A stretch of 64,000 bases of DNA, taken from assembly GCA_031408575.1 (NCBI GenBank), contig JANNWS010000204.1, forward strand, positions 18,567 through 82,566, written 5' to 3'. The stretch comes from Aliitabrizicola sp031408575 (GTDB taxonomy: Bacteria; Pseudomonadota; Alphaproteobacteria; Rhodobacterales; Rhodobacteraceae). Each line of letters starts with the position of its first letter. Position 1 is the stretch's first letter. The notes below the pieces were generated by a model. It was not told where the DNA came from. It made no database searches and was given only the letters and a program-made list of their open reading frames with translations. Positions 49,101 to 61,157 of the stretch are shown piece by piece. A program made the translations under genes and the position numbers.

Positions 49101-50687
49101 GTGCAAGGTCAGGCAGCGGCGCAAAAGCCGGTCGATCTGTTTGTGATCGGCGGCGGGATCAACGGCTGCGGCATTGCCCGTGATGCTGCAGGTCGCGGCT
49201 TGTCGGTCGTTCTGGCCGAGATGGGCGATCTGGCGCAGGCAACGTCAAGTTCGTCGACAAAACTGTTCCACGGCGGTTTGCGCTACCTTGAATATTTCGA
49301 ATTTCATCTGGTGCGGGAATCGCTGTCCGAACGCGAAACCCTGCTCAGCGCCATGCCGCACATCAGTTGGCCGATGCGCTTTGTGCTGCCCTATCACCCC
49401 GACATGCGGTTTGAGGGGCAGACGCCCACTGGCAAGTTGCTGGCCACCTTCATGCCCTGGATGAAGGGGCGCCGCCCGGCCTGGCTGATCCGGCTGGGGT
49501 TGTTTCTGTACGACAACCTTGGCGGGCGAAAAATCCTTCCCGGCACCCGCACGGTGGATCTCACGACCGATCCCGTGGGTCAGCCACTGCAAAAACGCTT
49601 TACCCATGCCTATGAATATTCCGATTGCTGGGTCGAGGATTCGCGTCTTGTCGTGCTGAACGCCCGCGACGCCGAGGCGCGCGGCGCGCGGATCATGACG
49701 CGGTCCAAGGTGATCTCGGCGGATCGCGGAGCGGACCTGTGGCAGGTTACGGTTGACCATGACGGTGTGCAGGAGGTGATCGCGGCGCGGGCGGTGGTCA
49801 ATGCCGGCGGGCCGTGGGTGGAGGATGTCGTGCGCGGCACGCTGCGGGTCAATTCAAGCGAGGGCGTGCGGCTGGTGCGTGGCAGCCATATCGTGACGAA
49901 GAAACTTTACGATCACGACAAGTGCTATTTCTTTCAGGGCGAAGACGGGCGGATCATCTTCGCCATTCCTTATGAGCAGGATTTCACCCTGATCGGCACT
50001 ACCGATCAGGATCACAAGGGCAAGCCGTCGGAGGCGGTTTGCACGCCCGAGGAACAGGATTATCTCTGCGTCTTTGCCTCGCGCTATTTCGCCAAGGCGG
50101 TGACGCGGGCCGATATCGTCTGGACCTACTCCGGGGTCCGTCCGCTGTACGATGACGGCGCGAAATCAGCCACGGCGGCGACGCGCGATTATGTGCTGAG
50201 TGTCGATGCCAATGGCGCGCCGCTGCTGAACGTGTTCGGCGGCAAGATCACCACCTATCGGCGGCTGGCCGAATCGGCGCTGGAAAAGCTGACGCCGTTC
50301 TTTGCGCAGTTGAGCGGACCGTGGACAGCGGGCGTTGCGATGCCGGGCGGGAACTTCCCGGTCGATGGTGTGGCGACGCTGACCGATGGGTTGCGGCGCG
50401 ACTATCCGTTCCTCGACGCCTACTGGGCCGGTCGCCTTGTGCGCGCCTATGGCACCGAGGCGCGGGTGGTGCTGGGTTCGGCAAAAGCCGCCGCCGATCT
50501 GGGGCAGGCCTTTGGGGCCACGCTGACGGCGGCGGAACTGCGCTGGCTGATGAGCCATGAATATGCGCGCACCGCCGAAGATGTGGTCTGGCGGCGCACC
50601 AAGTTGGGCCTGCGCCTGAGCGCGGACGAGATTGAAACGATCGGGGCCTTCATGGCCGCCGAGCAGAACAGGGCCGCTGCCGAATAG
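49101..50687 (+). CDS. glpD: aerobic glycerol-3-phosphate dehydrogenase
   Basis: A 528-residue FAD enzyme oxidising sn-glycerol 3-phosphate to dihydroxyacetone phosphate and passing electrons to quinone at the inner membrane. The dinucleotide fold VIGGGINGCGIARDAAGRGLSVVLAE is at the N terminus, followed by SSSSTKLFHGGLRYLEYFEF, and VNAGGPWV lies in the middle. The start is the GTG at 49101 with GGAGG five bases ahead; the earlier in-frame ATG at 48966 overlaps the promoter. It is the first gene of the glycerol operon; the transporter ATPase follows after 19 bases. Confidence 0.92.
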   Translation: MQGQAAAQKPVDLFVIGGGINGCGIARDAAGRGLSVVLAEMGDLAQATSSSSTKLFHGGLRYLEYFEFHLVRESLSERETLLSAMPHISWPMRFVLPYHPDMRFEGQTPTGKLLATFMPWMKGRRPAWLIRLGLFLYDNLGGRKILPGTRTVDLTTDPVGQPLQKRFTHAYEYSDCWVEDSRLVVLNARDAEARGARIMTRSKVISADRGADLWQVTVDHDGVQEVIAARAVVNAGGPWVEDVVRGTLRVNSSEGVRLVRGSHIVTKKLYDHDKCYFFQGEDGRIIFAIPYEQDFTLIGTTDQDHKGKPSEAVCTPEEQDYLCVFASRYFAKAVTRADIVWTYSGVRPLYDDGAKSATAATRDYVLSVDANGAPLLNVFGGKITTYRRLAESALEKLTPFFAQLSGPWTAGVAMPGGNFPVDGVATLTDGLRRDYPFLDAYWAGRLVRAYGTEARVVLGSAKAAADLGQAFGATLTAAELRWLMSHEYARTAEDVVWRRTKLGLRLSADEIETIGAFMAAEQNRAAAE

Positions 50688-50706
50688 GCGCGTGGGGGGA
50701 ACGGGA

Positions 50707-51795
50707 ATGTCGCTGGAACTGGACGGGGTGACCAAGGTTGTGGCCGGGCGCACCCATATCCATGCCACGAATCTGACGCTGGAACGCGGCACGATGAACG
50801 TGCTGCTGGGGCCGACGCTGGCGGGCAAAACGTCGCTCATGCGGCTGATGGCGGGGCTGGATGCGCCGACCGCCGGGCGGCTTCGCTGGAACGGCGCGGA
50901 TGTGACGGGCATGCGGGTGCAGGACCGCAAGGTGGCGATGGTCTATCAGCAGTTCATCAACTACCCCTCGATGAGCGTTTATGACAACATCGCCTCGCCT
51001 CTGCGGCTGATGGGGAAAAGCGCCGCCGAGATTGACGCCGCCGTTCACAAGACCGCCGATCTGATGAAAATGACACCGCTGCTGCAGCGCAAGCCGCTGG
51101 AATTGTCGGGCGGGCAGCAACAGCGCTGTGCGCTGGCGCGTGCCTTGGTCAAGGATGCGGGGCTGGTGCTGCTGGATGAACCGCTGGCGAACCTGGACTA
51201 CAAGCTGCGCGAGGAGCTGCGGGCCGAGATTCCCAAGATCTTCGAGGAATCCGGTGCGATCTTTGTCTATGCCACGACCGAGCCGGAAGAGGCGCTGTTG
51301 CTGGGTGGCCATACTGCAGCTTTGTGGGAAGGGCGGGTCACACAATTCGGCCCGACACCGCAGGTCTACCGCCAGCCCGCCGATGCGACCACGGCACGCG
51401 TCTTTTCCGACCCGCCGATGAATTTCCTGCCGGTAACGCGCCACGGCGATACGATCAGCTTTGGCAATGGCGGAACCGCGCCCGCCACCGGGGCCTTCGC
51501 GGGCCTGCGCGACGGGCGCTATCTGGCAGGGTTCCGCGCGAACCATCTGGAACTTGCGCCCGACAACTCCGCTGCGATCGGTTTCAAGACCCGCGTGGCG
51601 GTGACCGAGATTACCGGGTCGGAAAGCTTCCTGCATCTGCATCATGAGGGCGACCGCTGGGTCGGGCTGGTGCATGGGGTGCAGAATCTGGCACCGGGGG
51701 CCGAAATTACGGTCTGGCTTGACCCGGCCTATGTCTATGTCTTTGCCGAAGATGGCGCGCTGGTGGCACCTGCTGCCTATGCGCTGGCGGCCTGA
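50707..51795 (+). CDS. glpS: glycerol ABC transporter ATPase GlpS, lacking the switch histidine
   Basis: A 362-residue ATPase of the glycerol importer. Walker A is GPTLAGKT (35-42), Q-loop VYQQFINYPSM, signature LSGGQ (133-137), Walker B VLLDE (154-158). Where other ATPases have the switch histidine (YVTHD) this one reads YATTE, so residue 191 is threonine. Its own ATP site is therefore probably non-hydrolytic while its signature can serve the partner site. It lies between glpD and the second ATPase, which follows after 11 bases, in the glpDSTPQ order described for rhizobia. Confidence 0.85.
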   Translation: MSLELDGVTKVVAGRTHIHATNLTLERGTMNVLLGPTLAGKTSLMRLMAGLDAPTAGRLRWNGADVTGMRVQDRKVAMVYQQFINYPSMSVYDNIASPLRLMGKSAAEIDAAVHKTADLMKMTPLLQRKPLELSGGQQQRCALARALVKDAGLVLLDEPLANLDYKLREELRAEIPKIFEESGAIFVYATTEPEEALLLGGHTAALWEGRVTQFGPTPQVYRQPADATTARVFSDPPMNFLPVTRHGDTISFGNGGTAPATGAFAGLRDGRYLAGFRANHLELAPDNSAAIGFKTRVAVTEITGSESFLHLHHEGDRWVGLVHGVQNLAPGAEITVWLDPAYVYVFAEDGALVAPAAYALAA

Positions 51796-51806
51796 GGGGG
51801 AACGGG

Positions 51807-52901
51807 ATGTCACGGATCACGCTTTCTAAGCTGGCACATTCCTATTTCCCCAACCCGAAGGGCGAGGGGGATTATGCGCTGAAGGAAATGGATCACGTTT
51901 GGGATGATGGCGGGGCCTATGCGCTGCTGGGCAGCTCCGGCTGTGGCAAGACCACGCTTTTGAACATCATCTCGGGCCTCGTGCATCCGTCTCAAGGCCG
52001 GGTGCTGTTCGGCGACCGTGATGTGACCCAAGCGCCGACCGCCGAGCGTAACATCGCGCAAGTGTTCCAGTTTCCGGTGGTCTACGACACGATGAGCGTG
52101 CGCGACAATCTGGCCTTTCCGCTGCGCAACCGGGGCATGGATGCGGCCTATGTCGCGGCCCGCGTCGGGGCCATAGCAAAGATGATCGGGATGGAAAGCG
52201 AGTTGGGCCGCAAGGCGCGCGGCCTGACCGCCGATGCCAAGCAGAAGATCAGTCTGGGCCGGGGCATGGTGCGCGAGGACGTAAACGCGATCCTGTTCGA
52301 CGAGCCGCTGACCGTGATCGACCCGCATATGAAATGGGAATTACGGACGCAGTTGAAATCACTGCACCGCGAATTCGGCCATACGATGATTTATGTGACC
52401 CATGACCAGACCGAGGCGCTGACCTTTGCCGACAAGGTGGTGGTGATGTATGATGGCCGCGTGGTGCAGATGGGCACCCCGCAAGAGCTGTTCGAGACGC
52501 CGGAACATACCTTTGTCGGCTATTTCATCGGCTCGCCGGGGATGAACCTGCTGGATGCAGACGTGCAGGGCGACCGCGCGACGGTTGGCGGGGTCACCCT
52601 GCCGCTTGGTGCCGGGTATGGCGCACTGACAGGCCGCGTACAGATCGGCATCCGCCCGGAATTCGTGACGCTCACGGCGGGCGAGGGGCTGCCCGTCACG
52701 ATCCGCCGGATCGAAGATGTGGGCCGCCACCGCATCGTGCGCGCCGATTTTCACGGGCAGGAGATCAACGTGATCGCCGCCGAGGGTGCCGTGATCGGGG
52801 CCGAGATGACCCGCCTTGCCTTTGATCCGGCACGGATAAGCGTCTATGCGGATGACTGGCGCGTTGCCCCGCAGGGCGCGCGGATGGGGAGGGCTGCGTG
52901 A
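51807..52901 (+). CDS. glpT: glycerol ABC transporter ATPase GlpT, degenerate signature motif
   Basis: A 364-residue ATPase, partner of GlpS; it is not the glycerol-3-phosphate antiporter that bears the same name in E. coli. Walker A GSSGCGKT (42-49), Walker B ILFDE (162-166) and switch histidine H199 (YVTHD) are intact. The signature motif, expected as LSGGQ, reads LTADAKQ (140-146). In the heterodimer it can complete only a degenerate site with GlpS, while its own nucleotide site pairs with the normal GlpS signature. A TOBE-type tail follows (IGIRPEFVTL). Confidence 0.85.
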   Translation: MSRITLSKLAHSYFPNPKGEGDYALKEMDHVWDDGGAYALLGSSGCGKTTLLNIISGLVHPSQGRVLFGDRDVTQAPTAERNIAQVFQFPVVYDTMSVRDNLAFPLRNRGMDAAYVAARVGAIAKMIGMESELGRKARGLTADAKQKISLGRGMVREDVNAILFDEPLTVIDPHMKWELRTQLKSLHREFGHTMIYVTHDQTEALTFADKVVVMYDGRVVQMGTPQELFETPEHTFVGYFIGSPGMNLLDADVQGDRATVGGVTLPLGAGYGALTGRVQIGIRPEFVTLTAGEGLPVTIRRIEDVGRHRIVRADFHGQEINVIAAEGAVIGAEMTRLAFDPARISVYADDWRVAPQGARMGRAA

Positions 52902-53773
52902 TGGACAAGACCGTCAACCAGAAAGCCTGGTTCCTTGTGCTGCCGGTGCTGCTGCTGGTGGCGTTTTCCGCCGTTATCCCGTTGATGACCGTCGTCAACT
53001 ATTCAATGCAGGACACGTTCGGGAATAACGAGTTCTTTTGGGAAGGCATCGGCTGGTTCGAGGAAATGCTCGGCTCTGACCGTCTGTGGTCGGCGTTCGG
53101 GCGGCAGGTGCTATTTTCGGCGATCATCTTGGCCATTGAGGTGCCGCTTGGTATCTTCATCGCACTCAACATGCCGAAGAAGGGCTTCTGGGCGTCGCTC
53201 TGCCTTGTTCTGATGTCGCTGCCACTGCTGATCCCGTTCAACGTGGTCGGCACGATCTGGCAAATCTTTGGCCGCGTCGATATCGGCCTGCTGGGGCATA
53301 GTCTGGCGGCGTTGGGAATTGACTACAACTATACCAACGATGCCTTCGACGCTTGGGCTACGATCATCGTGATGGACGTCTGGCACTGGACCAGCCTGGT
53401 GGCCTTGCTGTGCTATGCCGGGCTGCAATCCATCCCGCAGGCCTATTATCAGGCCGCGAAGATCGATCAGGCGAGCCGGTGGAAGGTCTTCCGCTACATC
53501 GAGCTGCCAAAGATGCAGGGCGTGCTGCTTATCGCGGTGCTGCTGCGCTTCATGGACAGTTTCATGATCTACACCGAGCCGTTCGTGCTGACTGGCGGCG
53601 GCCCCGGCAACGCCACCACGTTCTTGTCGATCGATCTGGTGAAGATGGCCATCGGACAGTTCGATCTTGGGCCAGCGGCTGCGTTCTCGATCATGTACTT
53701 TCTGGTGATCCTGCTGATCTCATGGGTGTTCTACACCGTCATGACGAACCTAGACAAAGCGGAGGGGCGGTGA
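52901..53773 (+). CDS. glpP: glycerol ABC transporter permease GlpP
   Basis: A 290-residue MalF-type permease: first helix VLPVLLLVAFSAVIPLMTVV, EAA loop QAYYQAAKIDQASRWKVFRYIELPKMQG. The ATG at 52901 lies in a TGATG junction with GlpT and has GGGGAGGG ahead; a GTG one codon earlier is less likely. It forms the channel with GlpQ. All transporter genes here are joined by such junctions. Confidence 0.85.
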   Translation: MDKTVNQKAWFLVLPVLLLVAFSAVIPLMTVVNYSMQDTFGNNEFFWEGIGWFEEMLGSDRLWSAFGRQVLFSAIILAIEVPLGIFIALNMPKKGFWASLCLVLMSLPLLIPFNVVGTIWQIFGRVDIGLLGHSLAALGIDYNYTNDAFDAWATIIVMDVWHWTSLVALLCYAGLQSIPQAYYQAAKIDQASRWKVFRYIELPKMQGVLLIAVLLRFMDSFMIYTEPFVLTGGGPGNATTFLSIDLVKMAIGQFDLGPAAAFSIMYFLVILLISWVFYTVMTNLDKAEGR

Positions 53774-54624
53774 TGGCCGACACGACGATGACCGCAAACC
53801 AAAGCCTTGCCCGCGCCATGCCACGCATCAACGGGGCGGCGGTGGTGATGGTGCTGTATATCCTGTTCCTGTTGCTGCCGATCTACTGGCTGATCAACAT
53901 GAGCCTGAAAACCAACACCGAGATCACCAGCACCTTCTCGCTGTTTCCGCAGAACCTGACGTTCCAGAACTACATCACGATCCTGACGGATCCCAGCTGG
54001 TACATGGGCTATGTCAACAGCCTGATCTACGTCTTCATGAACATGGCGATCGTGCTGACCGTGGCGCTGCCTGCGGCCTACGCCTTCAGCCGCTATACCT
54101 TCATGGGCGACAAGCATCTGTTCTTCTGGCTGCTAACCAACCGCATGGCCCCGCCAGCGGTGTTCGCGCTGCCGTTCTTTCAGCTTTATTCAAGCGTTGG
54201 CCTGTTTGACACCCATATCGCGGTGGCGCTGGCGCATTGCCTGTTCAACGTGCCGCTTGCGGTGTGGATTCTTGAGGGCTTCATGCGCGGCGTTCCCAAG
54301 GAAATCGACGAGACGGCCTATATCGACGGCTACTCGTTCCCGCGGTTCTTTGTGAAAATCTTCATGCCGCTGATCGCCAGCGGCATCGGGGTGGCGGCAT
54401 TCTTCTGCTTCATGTTCAGCTGGGTCGAACTGCTGCTGTCGCGCACCCTGACGGCGGTGAATGCGAAAAGCATTGCCGCGACCATGACCCGCACCGTGTC
54501 GGCCTCCGGCATGGACTGGGGCGTGCTGGCCGCGGCGGGTGTGCTGACGATCATCCCCGGCGCGTTGGTGATCTACTTTGTCCGCAACTACATCGCCAAG
54601 GGCTTTGCCCTGGGGAGGGTGTGA
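53773..54624 (+). CDS. glpQ: glycerol ABC transporter permease GlpQ
   Basis: A 283-residue MalG-type permease, with EAA loop KEIDETAYIDGYSFPRFFVKIFMPLIASG and the usual C terminus RNYIAKGFALGRV. The ATG at 53773 overlaps the GlpP stop by one base. The name is that of the rhizobial operon; the E. coli glpQ phosphodiesterase is unrelated. Confidence 0.85.
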   Translation: MADTTMTANQSLARAMPRINGAAVVMVLYILFLLLPIYWLINMSLKTNTEITSTFSLFPQNLTFQNYITILTDPSWYMGYVNSLIYVFMNMAIVLTVALPAAYAFSRYTFMGDKHLFFWLLTNRMAPPAVFALPFFQLYSSVGLFDTHIAVALAHCLFNVPLAVWILEGFMRGVPKEIDETAYIDGYSFPRFFVKIFMPLIASGIGVAAFFCFMFSWVELLLSRTLTAVNAKSIAATMTRTVSASGMDWGVLAAAGVLTIIPGALVIYFVRNYIAKGFALGRV

Positions 54625-55028
54625 TGACGCAATCCCGCTGGACCACGATCTACATCGGCGCAGGTGCCATACTGTTGGTCGCGCTGGGCCTTCTGTTCTG
54701 GGCCACCCCCCGCACCGAGGACGGCATCGCCTGGACTGACCCGATGATCCCCGGCGGCTGGATGGCCTGGACCTTTCCGACGGTGCTGTTCTTCTGGTGT
54801 ATCGCGGCGTTGCTGATCCTGTTCACCATCCTTGCGATCCGGTTCCCCGAAACGCCCCGCACAGGCATCCTGCGGATCGAGACGACGCGGGGCGACCGGC
54901 TGTTCATTTCCCTTCTGGGGTCGGCTTTCCTTCATCTGGCCACCCTTGCCGCCTTCGGTCCTGACCTGATTTGGGCAGCGCCGATCCTTTGCCTTGTCTA
55001 TGCCGCAGCGGTGTTCCGCTGGGTCTGA
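54624..55028 (+). CDS. DUF2160 membrane protein of the glycerol transporter operon
   Basis: A 134-residue protein with about four hydrophobic segments (near 8-25, 45-65, 92-107, 112-128) and the sequence DPMIPGGWMAWTFPTVLFFW between the first two, typical of DUF2160. It overlaps glpQ by one base and precedes the binding protein. The family is found almost only in this operon type (the position called glpU in rhizobia, from memory) and its role is unknown; an accessory membrane subunit is the natural guess. Confidence 0.8.
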   Translation: MTQSRWTTIYIGAGAILLVALGLLFWATPRTEDGIAWTDPMIPGGWMAWTFPTVLFFWCIAALLILFTILAIRFPETPRTGILRIETTRGDRLFISLLGSAFLHLATLAAFGPDLIWAAPILCLVYAAAVFRWV

Positions 55029-55096
55029 CAGGGCGCACGACCCCGCCGGGGGGGGCGCCCCGGCCAATGCGATAACTCTGGGAGGAGTTTGCACCA

Positions 55097-56815
<1,719 letters not shown>

Positions 56816-56823
56816 TCTGAAAA

Positions 56824-56849
56824 GGGACGGGCGCGACAGCGCCCGTCCC
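56824..56849 (+). terminator. GC-rich hairpin after glpV
   Basis: GGGACGGGCGC and GCGCCCGTCCC form a perfect 11-bp stem with a GACA loop, nine bases after the glpV stop. No T run follows, so attenuation or mRNA protection is as likely as termination. Confidence 0.6.
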
Positions 56850-56850
56850 G

Positions 56851-56895
56851 CAAAACTCGTCTAAGAGTTTTGGCAAGGATTTTGGAAAATCCTTG
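56851..56895. repeat. two adjacent A/T-rich palindromes before glpK
   Basis: CAAAACTC...GAGTTTTG (56851-56872) and CAAGGATTTT-GG-AAAATCCTTG (56874-56895) follow the glpV hairpin directly. They resemble the hairpin at 34299-34320 and may be members of an intergenic palindrome family. Confidence 0.6.
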
Positions 56896-56950
56896 ATCGC
56901 GCTTATCTGATATGGCCAGTTGCCCGGCGACAGTGAAGATCGCGATCCGG

Positions 56951-56980
56951 TTGACACGGCGTACCACCGTGAAAGAAAAC
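56951..56980 (+). promoter_or_regulatory. candidate glpK promoter region
   Basis: TTGACA at 56951-56956 is a good -35 box. No clear -10 box lies 17 bases on; the region holds TGAAAGAAAAC, similar to the A-rich stretch before glpD, which could be a GlpR target. This suggests that glpK has its own start of transcription behind the glpV hairpin. Confidence 0.35.
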
Positions 56981-57032
56981 AAGCGGACAAGATGCGCTCT
57001 CCTATGAAGCGCCGTCTCAAAGGACACGGCCC

Positions 57033-58517
<1,485 letters not shown>

Positions 58518-58518
58518 A

Positions 58519-59664
58519 GTGATCGCCCCGTTTCAGGTGATGATGCCGCAGCGAGTGCTGTTCGGACGCGGCGAGGCTGGCAAAACGGCGGGGATTGCTG
58601 GTGGTTTCGGCGCGCGGGTGTTGGTTGTTCACGGGCGCGATCCGGCGCGGGCAGATTGGTTGGTGCGGGATCTTGCGGCGGCGGGGCTGGCGGTATCGGC
58701 CCTTGCTGCGGACCGAGAGCCGGATCTGCCGATGCTGCTGGACACGTTGGCGCGGGGCCGCGCCTTTGCGCCGGACTGCGTGATCGGGTTGGGTGGCGGG
58801 GCGGTGCTTGACCTTGCCAAGGCGCTGGCGGCTTTGATCCCCGCGCCGGGCGATGCGATGGATCATCTGGAAGTGGTGGGGCACGGTCTGCCGCTGGTCG
58901 CAGCCCCGTTGCCTTTCATTGCCATGCCGACCACCTCCGGCACCGGGGCAGAAGCGACAAAGAACGCGGTGATCGACGTGCCGGAGTACCGCCGCAAGGT
59001 GTCGCTGCGCGATGACCAGATGATGGCGCGCGTGGCGATCGTCGATCCGGCCCTGACCGATGGCTGCCCTTGGCCGGTCACGCTGGCGTCGGGGCTGGAT
59101 GCGCTGACGCAGGTGATCGAGCCTTACGTCTGCACCCGTGCGAATCCTACGACCGATGCGCTGGCGCGGCCTGCGATTGCGGCGGGTATCGCCGCGCTGA
59201 TGCGCCTTGCGGACACTGATGATACCACGGCGCGCGATCAGATGGCCTGGGTCAGCTTTGCCGGGGGTGTGTGTCTGGCCAATGCGGGTCTGGGGGCGGT
59301 GCATGGGCTGGCCGGGGTAATCGGTGGCATGACCGGGGCGGCGCATGGCGCGATCTGCGGCACGCTGCTGCCGTTCGTTCTTCAGGCGAACCGGCATGCC
59401 GTTTCCGCCGAAAGCCCTGCGGGCGCGCGTCTGGCCGAGGTGGATGCCCTGCTGGCGGCGGCGTTCGGCACCGGTGCGTCGGGCGCGTTGGCGCTGCATC
59501 ACTGGTCGCGCGCGCAGGGGTTGCCGGGGTTGCACGCCCTTGGCCTGCGCGCGCAGGATCATGCGGCGGTGGCGCAAGCATCACTTGGCGCGTCGTCGAT
59601 GCGGGCGAACCCGGTGGCCCTGTCTGCCGGGGTGTTGACCGCGATCCTTCACGCGGCGCGCTGA
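58519..59664 (+). CDS. iron-containing alcohol dehydrogenase (maleylacetate-reductase-like)
   Basis: A 381-residue group III alcohol dehydrogenase. The NAD-binding GGGAVLDLAKALA and PTTSGTGAEATKNAVI segments and the metal-site stretch GLDALTQVIE...AHGAICGTLLPFVL are present. The start is the GTG at 58519, one base after the glpK stop; GTG 58537 or ATG 58540 are alternatives. Close spacing makes cotranscription with glpK likely. It may oxidise glycerol or a short alcohol or reduce a related aldehyde; that link is from position only. Confidence 0.8.
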   Translation: MIAPFQVMMPQRVLFGRGEAGKTAGIAGGFGARVLVVHGRDPARADWLVRDLAAAGLAVSALAADREPDLPMLLDTLARGRAFAPDCVIGLGGGAVLDLAKALAALIPAPGDAMDHLEVVGHGLPLVAAPLPFIAMPTTSGTGAEATKNAVIDVPEYRRKVSLRDDQMMARVAIVDPALTDGCPWPVTLASGLDALTQVIEPYVCTRANPTTDALARPAIAAGIAALMRLADTDDTTARDQMAWVSFAGGVCLANAGLGAVHGLAGVIGGMTGAAHGAICGTLLPFVLQANRHAVSAESPAGARLAEVDALLAAAFGTGASGALALHHWSRAQGLPGLHALGLRAQDHAAVAQASLGASSMRANPVALSAGVLTAILHAAR

Positions 59665-59765
59665 AACCCTGTCTGGCAGTGGCGACTTCGCGCCAAGCCG
59701 TGCTAACTTGCTTCCAGGGGCGCGTCTGATCCGCACGCCCCGCGCGGGGAGGGGAGGCCCAACGC

Positions 59766-60911
59766 ATGTTCGAACCGGGCCATGATTACCGGCTTGTTGT
59801 GGCATCGCTTGCGGTTGCCATGATGGCGGGTTTCACCGGATTGTCACTGACGCGCGGCGCATCGGCGCTGACCCCCGGCAAACGCAAGGTTGTGGTGTCG
59901 ATGGCGGCAGTGGCGCTTGGCGGTGGCATTTGGTCGATGCACTTCGTGGCGATGCTGGGGCTGGAACTGCCGTTCCTGTTCTACTACGACGCGCTGATCA
60001 CGCTGACATCGGCGCTGGTGGCGATCCTGATGGCGGGGATCGCGCTGTTGGTGCTGCATTTCGTGCCGCGCAGCCGGATGACGATCACCGGGGCCGGGGC
60101 TATCATCGGGATCGGGATTCCGATCATGCATTATATCGGCATGTCGGGGATGGAATTGTGCCGTGCGGTCTATACCCAGATGGGCGTCGCCCTTGCGGTG
60201 GCAGCGTCAATCGTGCTGAGCGTGGCTGCCGTCTGGCTGGCCTATAGCGAGCGGGGGCGGCGCAATATCCTGCTGGGGACGGCTGCGTTCGGCCTTGCGG
60301 TATTCTCGGTGCATTTTCTGGCGATGGCAGGAACCGGATTTCTGAAAACCGACGATGCGGCGGCGGGCAGTCAGCTGATGGGCAACGAAAGTCTGGCGAT
60401 CCTGGTAACGCTGAGCGCGTTTCTGATCTCGGCGGCTTTTCTATTGACGGGTGTTACCTTTGCGCCGGTGGAGGCGGGTTCCACGGCACCCATCGGTCCG
60501 CAGGACGGCCGTCTGCCGGTCGCGGCACCCCTGCTGCCCGCAGGCCCGGAGGTAAAATCCGCCCCGCAGCCAGCAAGCAAGACGCGGATCCCGTATGAGC
60601 GCGAGAACCGCATCCTGTTTCTGGACAGCACTGCCGTAGCCGCGTTGCGCGCCGAAGGGCATTATACCATCGCCTATCATGGGGCGGAAAAGCTGTTTTG
60701 CCCGTGGTCGATCTCGGAAGCCGAAAAGCGGCTGGGGGACGCGGGCTTTATGAAGGTGCATCGAAGTTATCTGATCAACCCGGGTCTGGTGACCGGGTTC
60801 GAGCGGTTGAAGGACACCGGGCTGTGCTACTTTGACGGGTTGCAGCCACCGATCAAAGTGCCGGTCAGCCGGTCGCATCTGGGAGATGTGCGCGAGGCAT
60901 TGGGGCTGTAG
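59766..60911 (+). CDS. MHYT-LytTR transcriptional regulator of the cox locus (CoxC-like)
   Basis: A 381-residue one-component regulator. The N-terminal MHYT sensor has about seven membrane helices with the motifs MHFV (58-61), MHYI (121-124) and VHFL (182-185), whose His/Met residues are proposed to bind copper and sense CO, O2 or NO. A proline-rich linker (about 235-275) leads to a LytTR DNA-binding domain (277-381; LFLDSTAVAALRAEGHYTIAYHG, KVHRSYLINP). CoxC and CoxH of Oligotropha have this same layout. GGGGAGGGGAGG lies upstream. It precedes coxM by 246 bases. Confidence 0.85.
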   Translation: MFEPGHDYRLVVASLAVAMMAGFTGLSLTRGASALTPGKRKVVVSMAAVALGGGIWSMHFVAMLGLELPFLFYYDALITLTSALVAILMAGIALLVLHFVPRSRMTITGAGAIIGIGIPIMHYIGMSGMELCRAVYTQMGVALAVAASIVLSVAAVWLAYSERGRRNILLGTAAFGLAVFSVHFLAMAGTGFLKTDDAAAGSQLMGNESLAILVTLSAFLISAAFLLTGVTFAPVEAGSTAPIGPQDGRLPVAAPLLPAGPEVKSAPQPASKTRIPYERENRILFLDSTAVAALRAEGHYTIAYHGAEKLFCPWSISEAEKRLGDAGFMKVHRSYLINPGLVTGFERLKDTGLCYFDGLQPPIKVPVSRSHLGDVREALGL

Positions 60912-61025
60912 ATTGCCCGCAGCAAAGCGGCGGTTTCGGACTTTTCGGCGGGCGAGTGTTCTCACTGGCGTGTCAAAGCATGACGCCCTGTCATCTTGTC
61001 AGGCAACGCGCCAGTGCGGATCGCA

Positions 61026-61076
61026 ATTCGCGCAACCGAGGCGCAGTTCGTGCAAATTGACGCCGTTTTCGTGGGC
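61026..61076 (+). promoter_or_regulatory. three direct repeats upstream of coxM (LytTR-type site candidate)
   Basis: ATTCGCGCAA (61026-61035), GTTCGTGCAA (61046-61055) and TTTCGTGGGC (61067-61076) share the core TTCGYG and are spaced 20 and 21 bases, two helical turns each. LytTR proteins bind direct repeats with about this spacing. The last repeat ends 82 bases before the coxM ATG, a fit position for activation by the regulator encoded upstream. Confidence 0.5.
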
Positions 61077-61157
61077 AGCTTTCCGTGCGGATTGGGATGC
61101 ACGTCATTCTCATTAATCGGGCGTGCCGCTTTGTGATGGCATGCAGGGGGAAACCAG

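Noticed and set aside
51807..52901. Calling glpT the glycerol-3-phosphate antiporter
   Set aside because: The protein is an ABC ATPase; the shared name comes from the rhizobial operon nomenclature.
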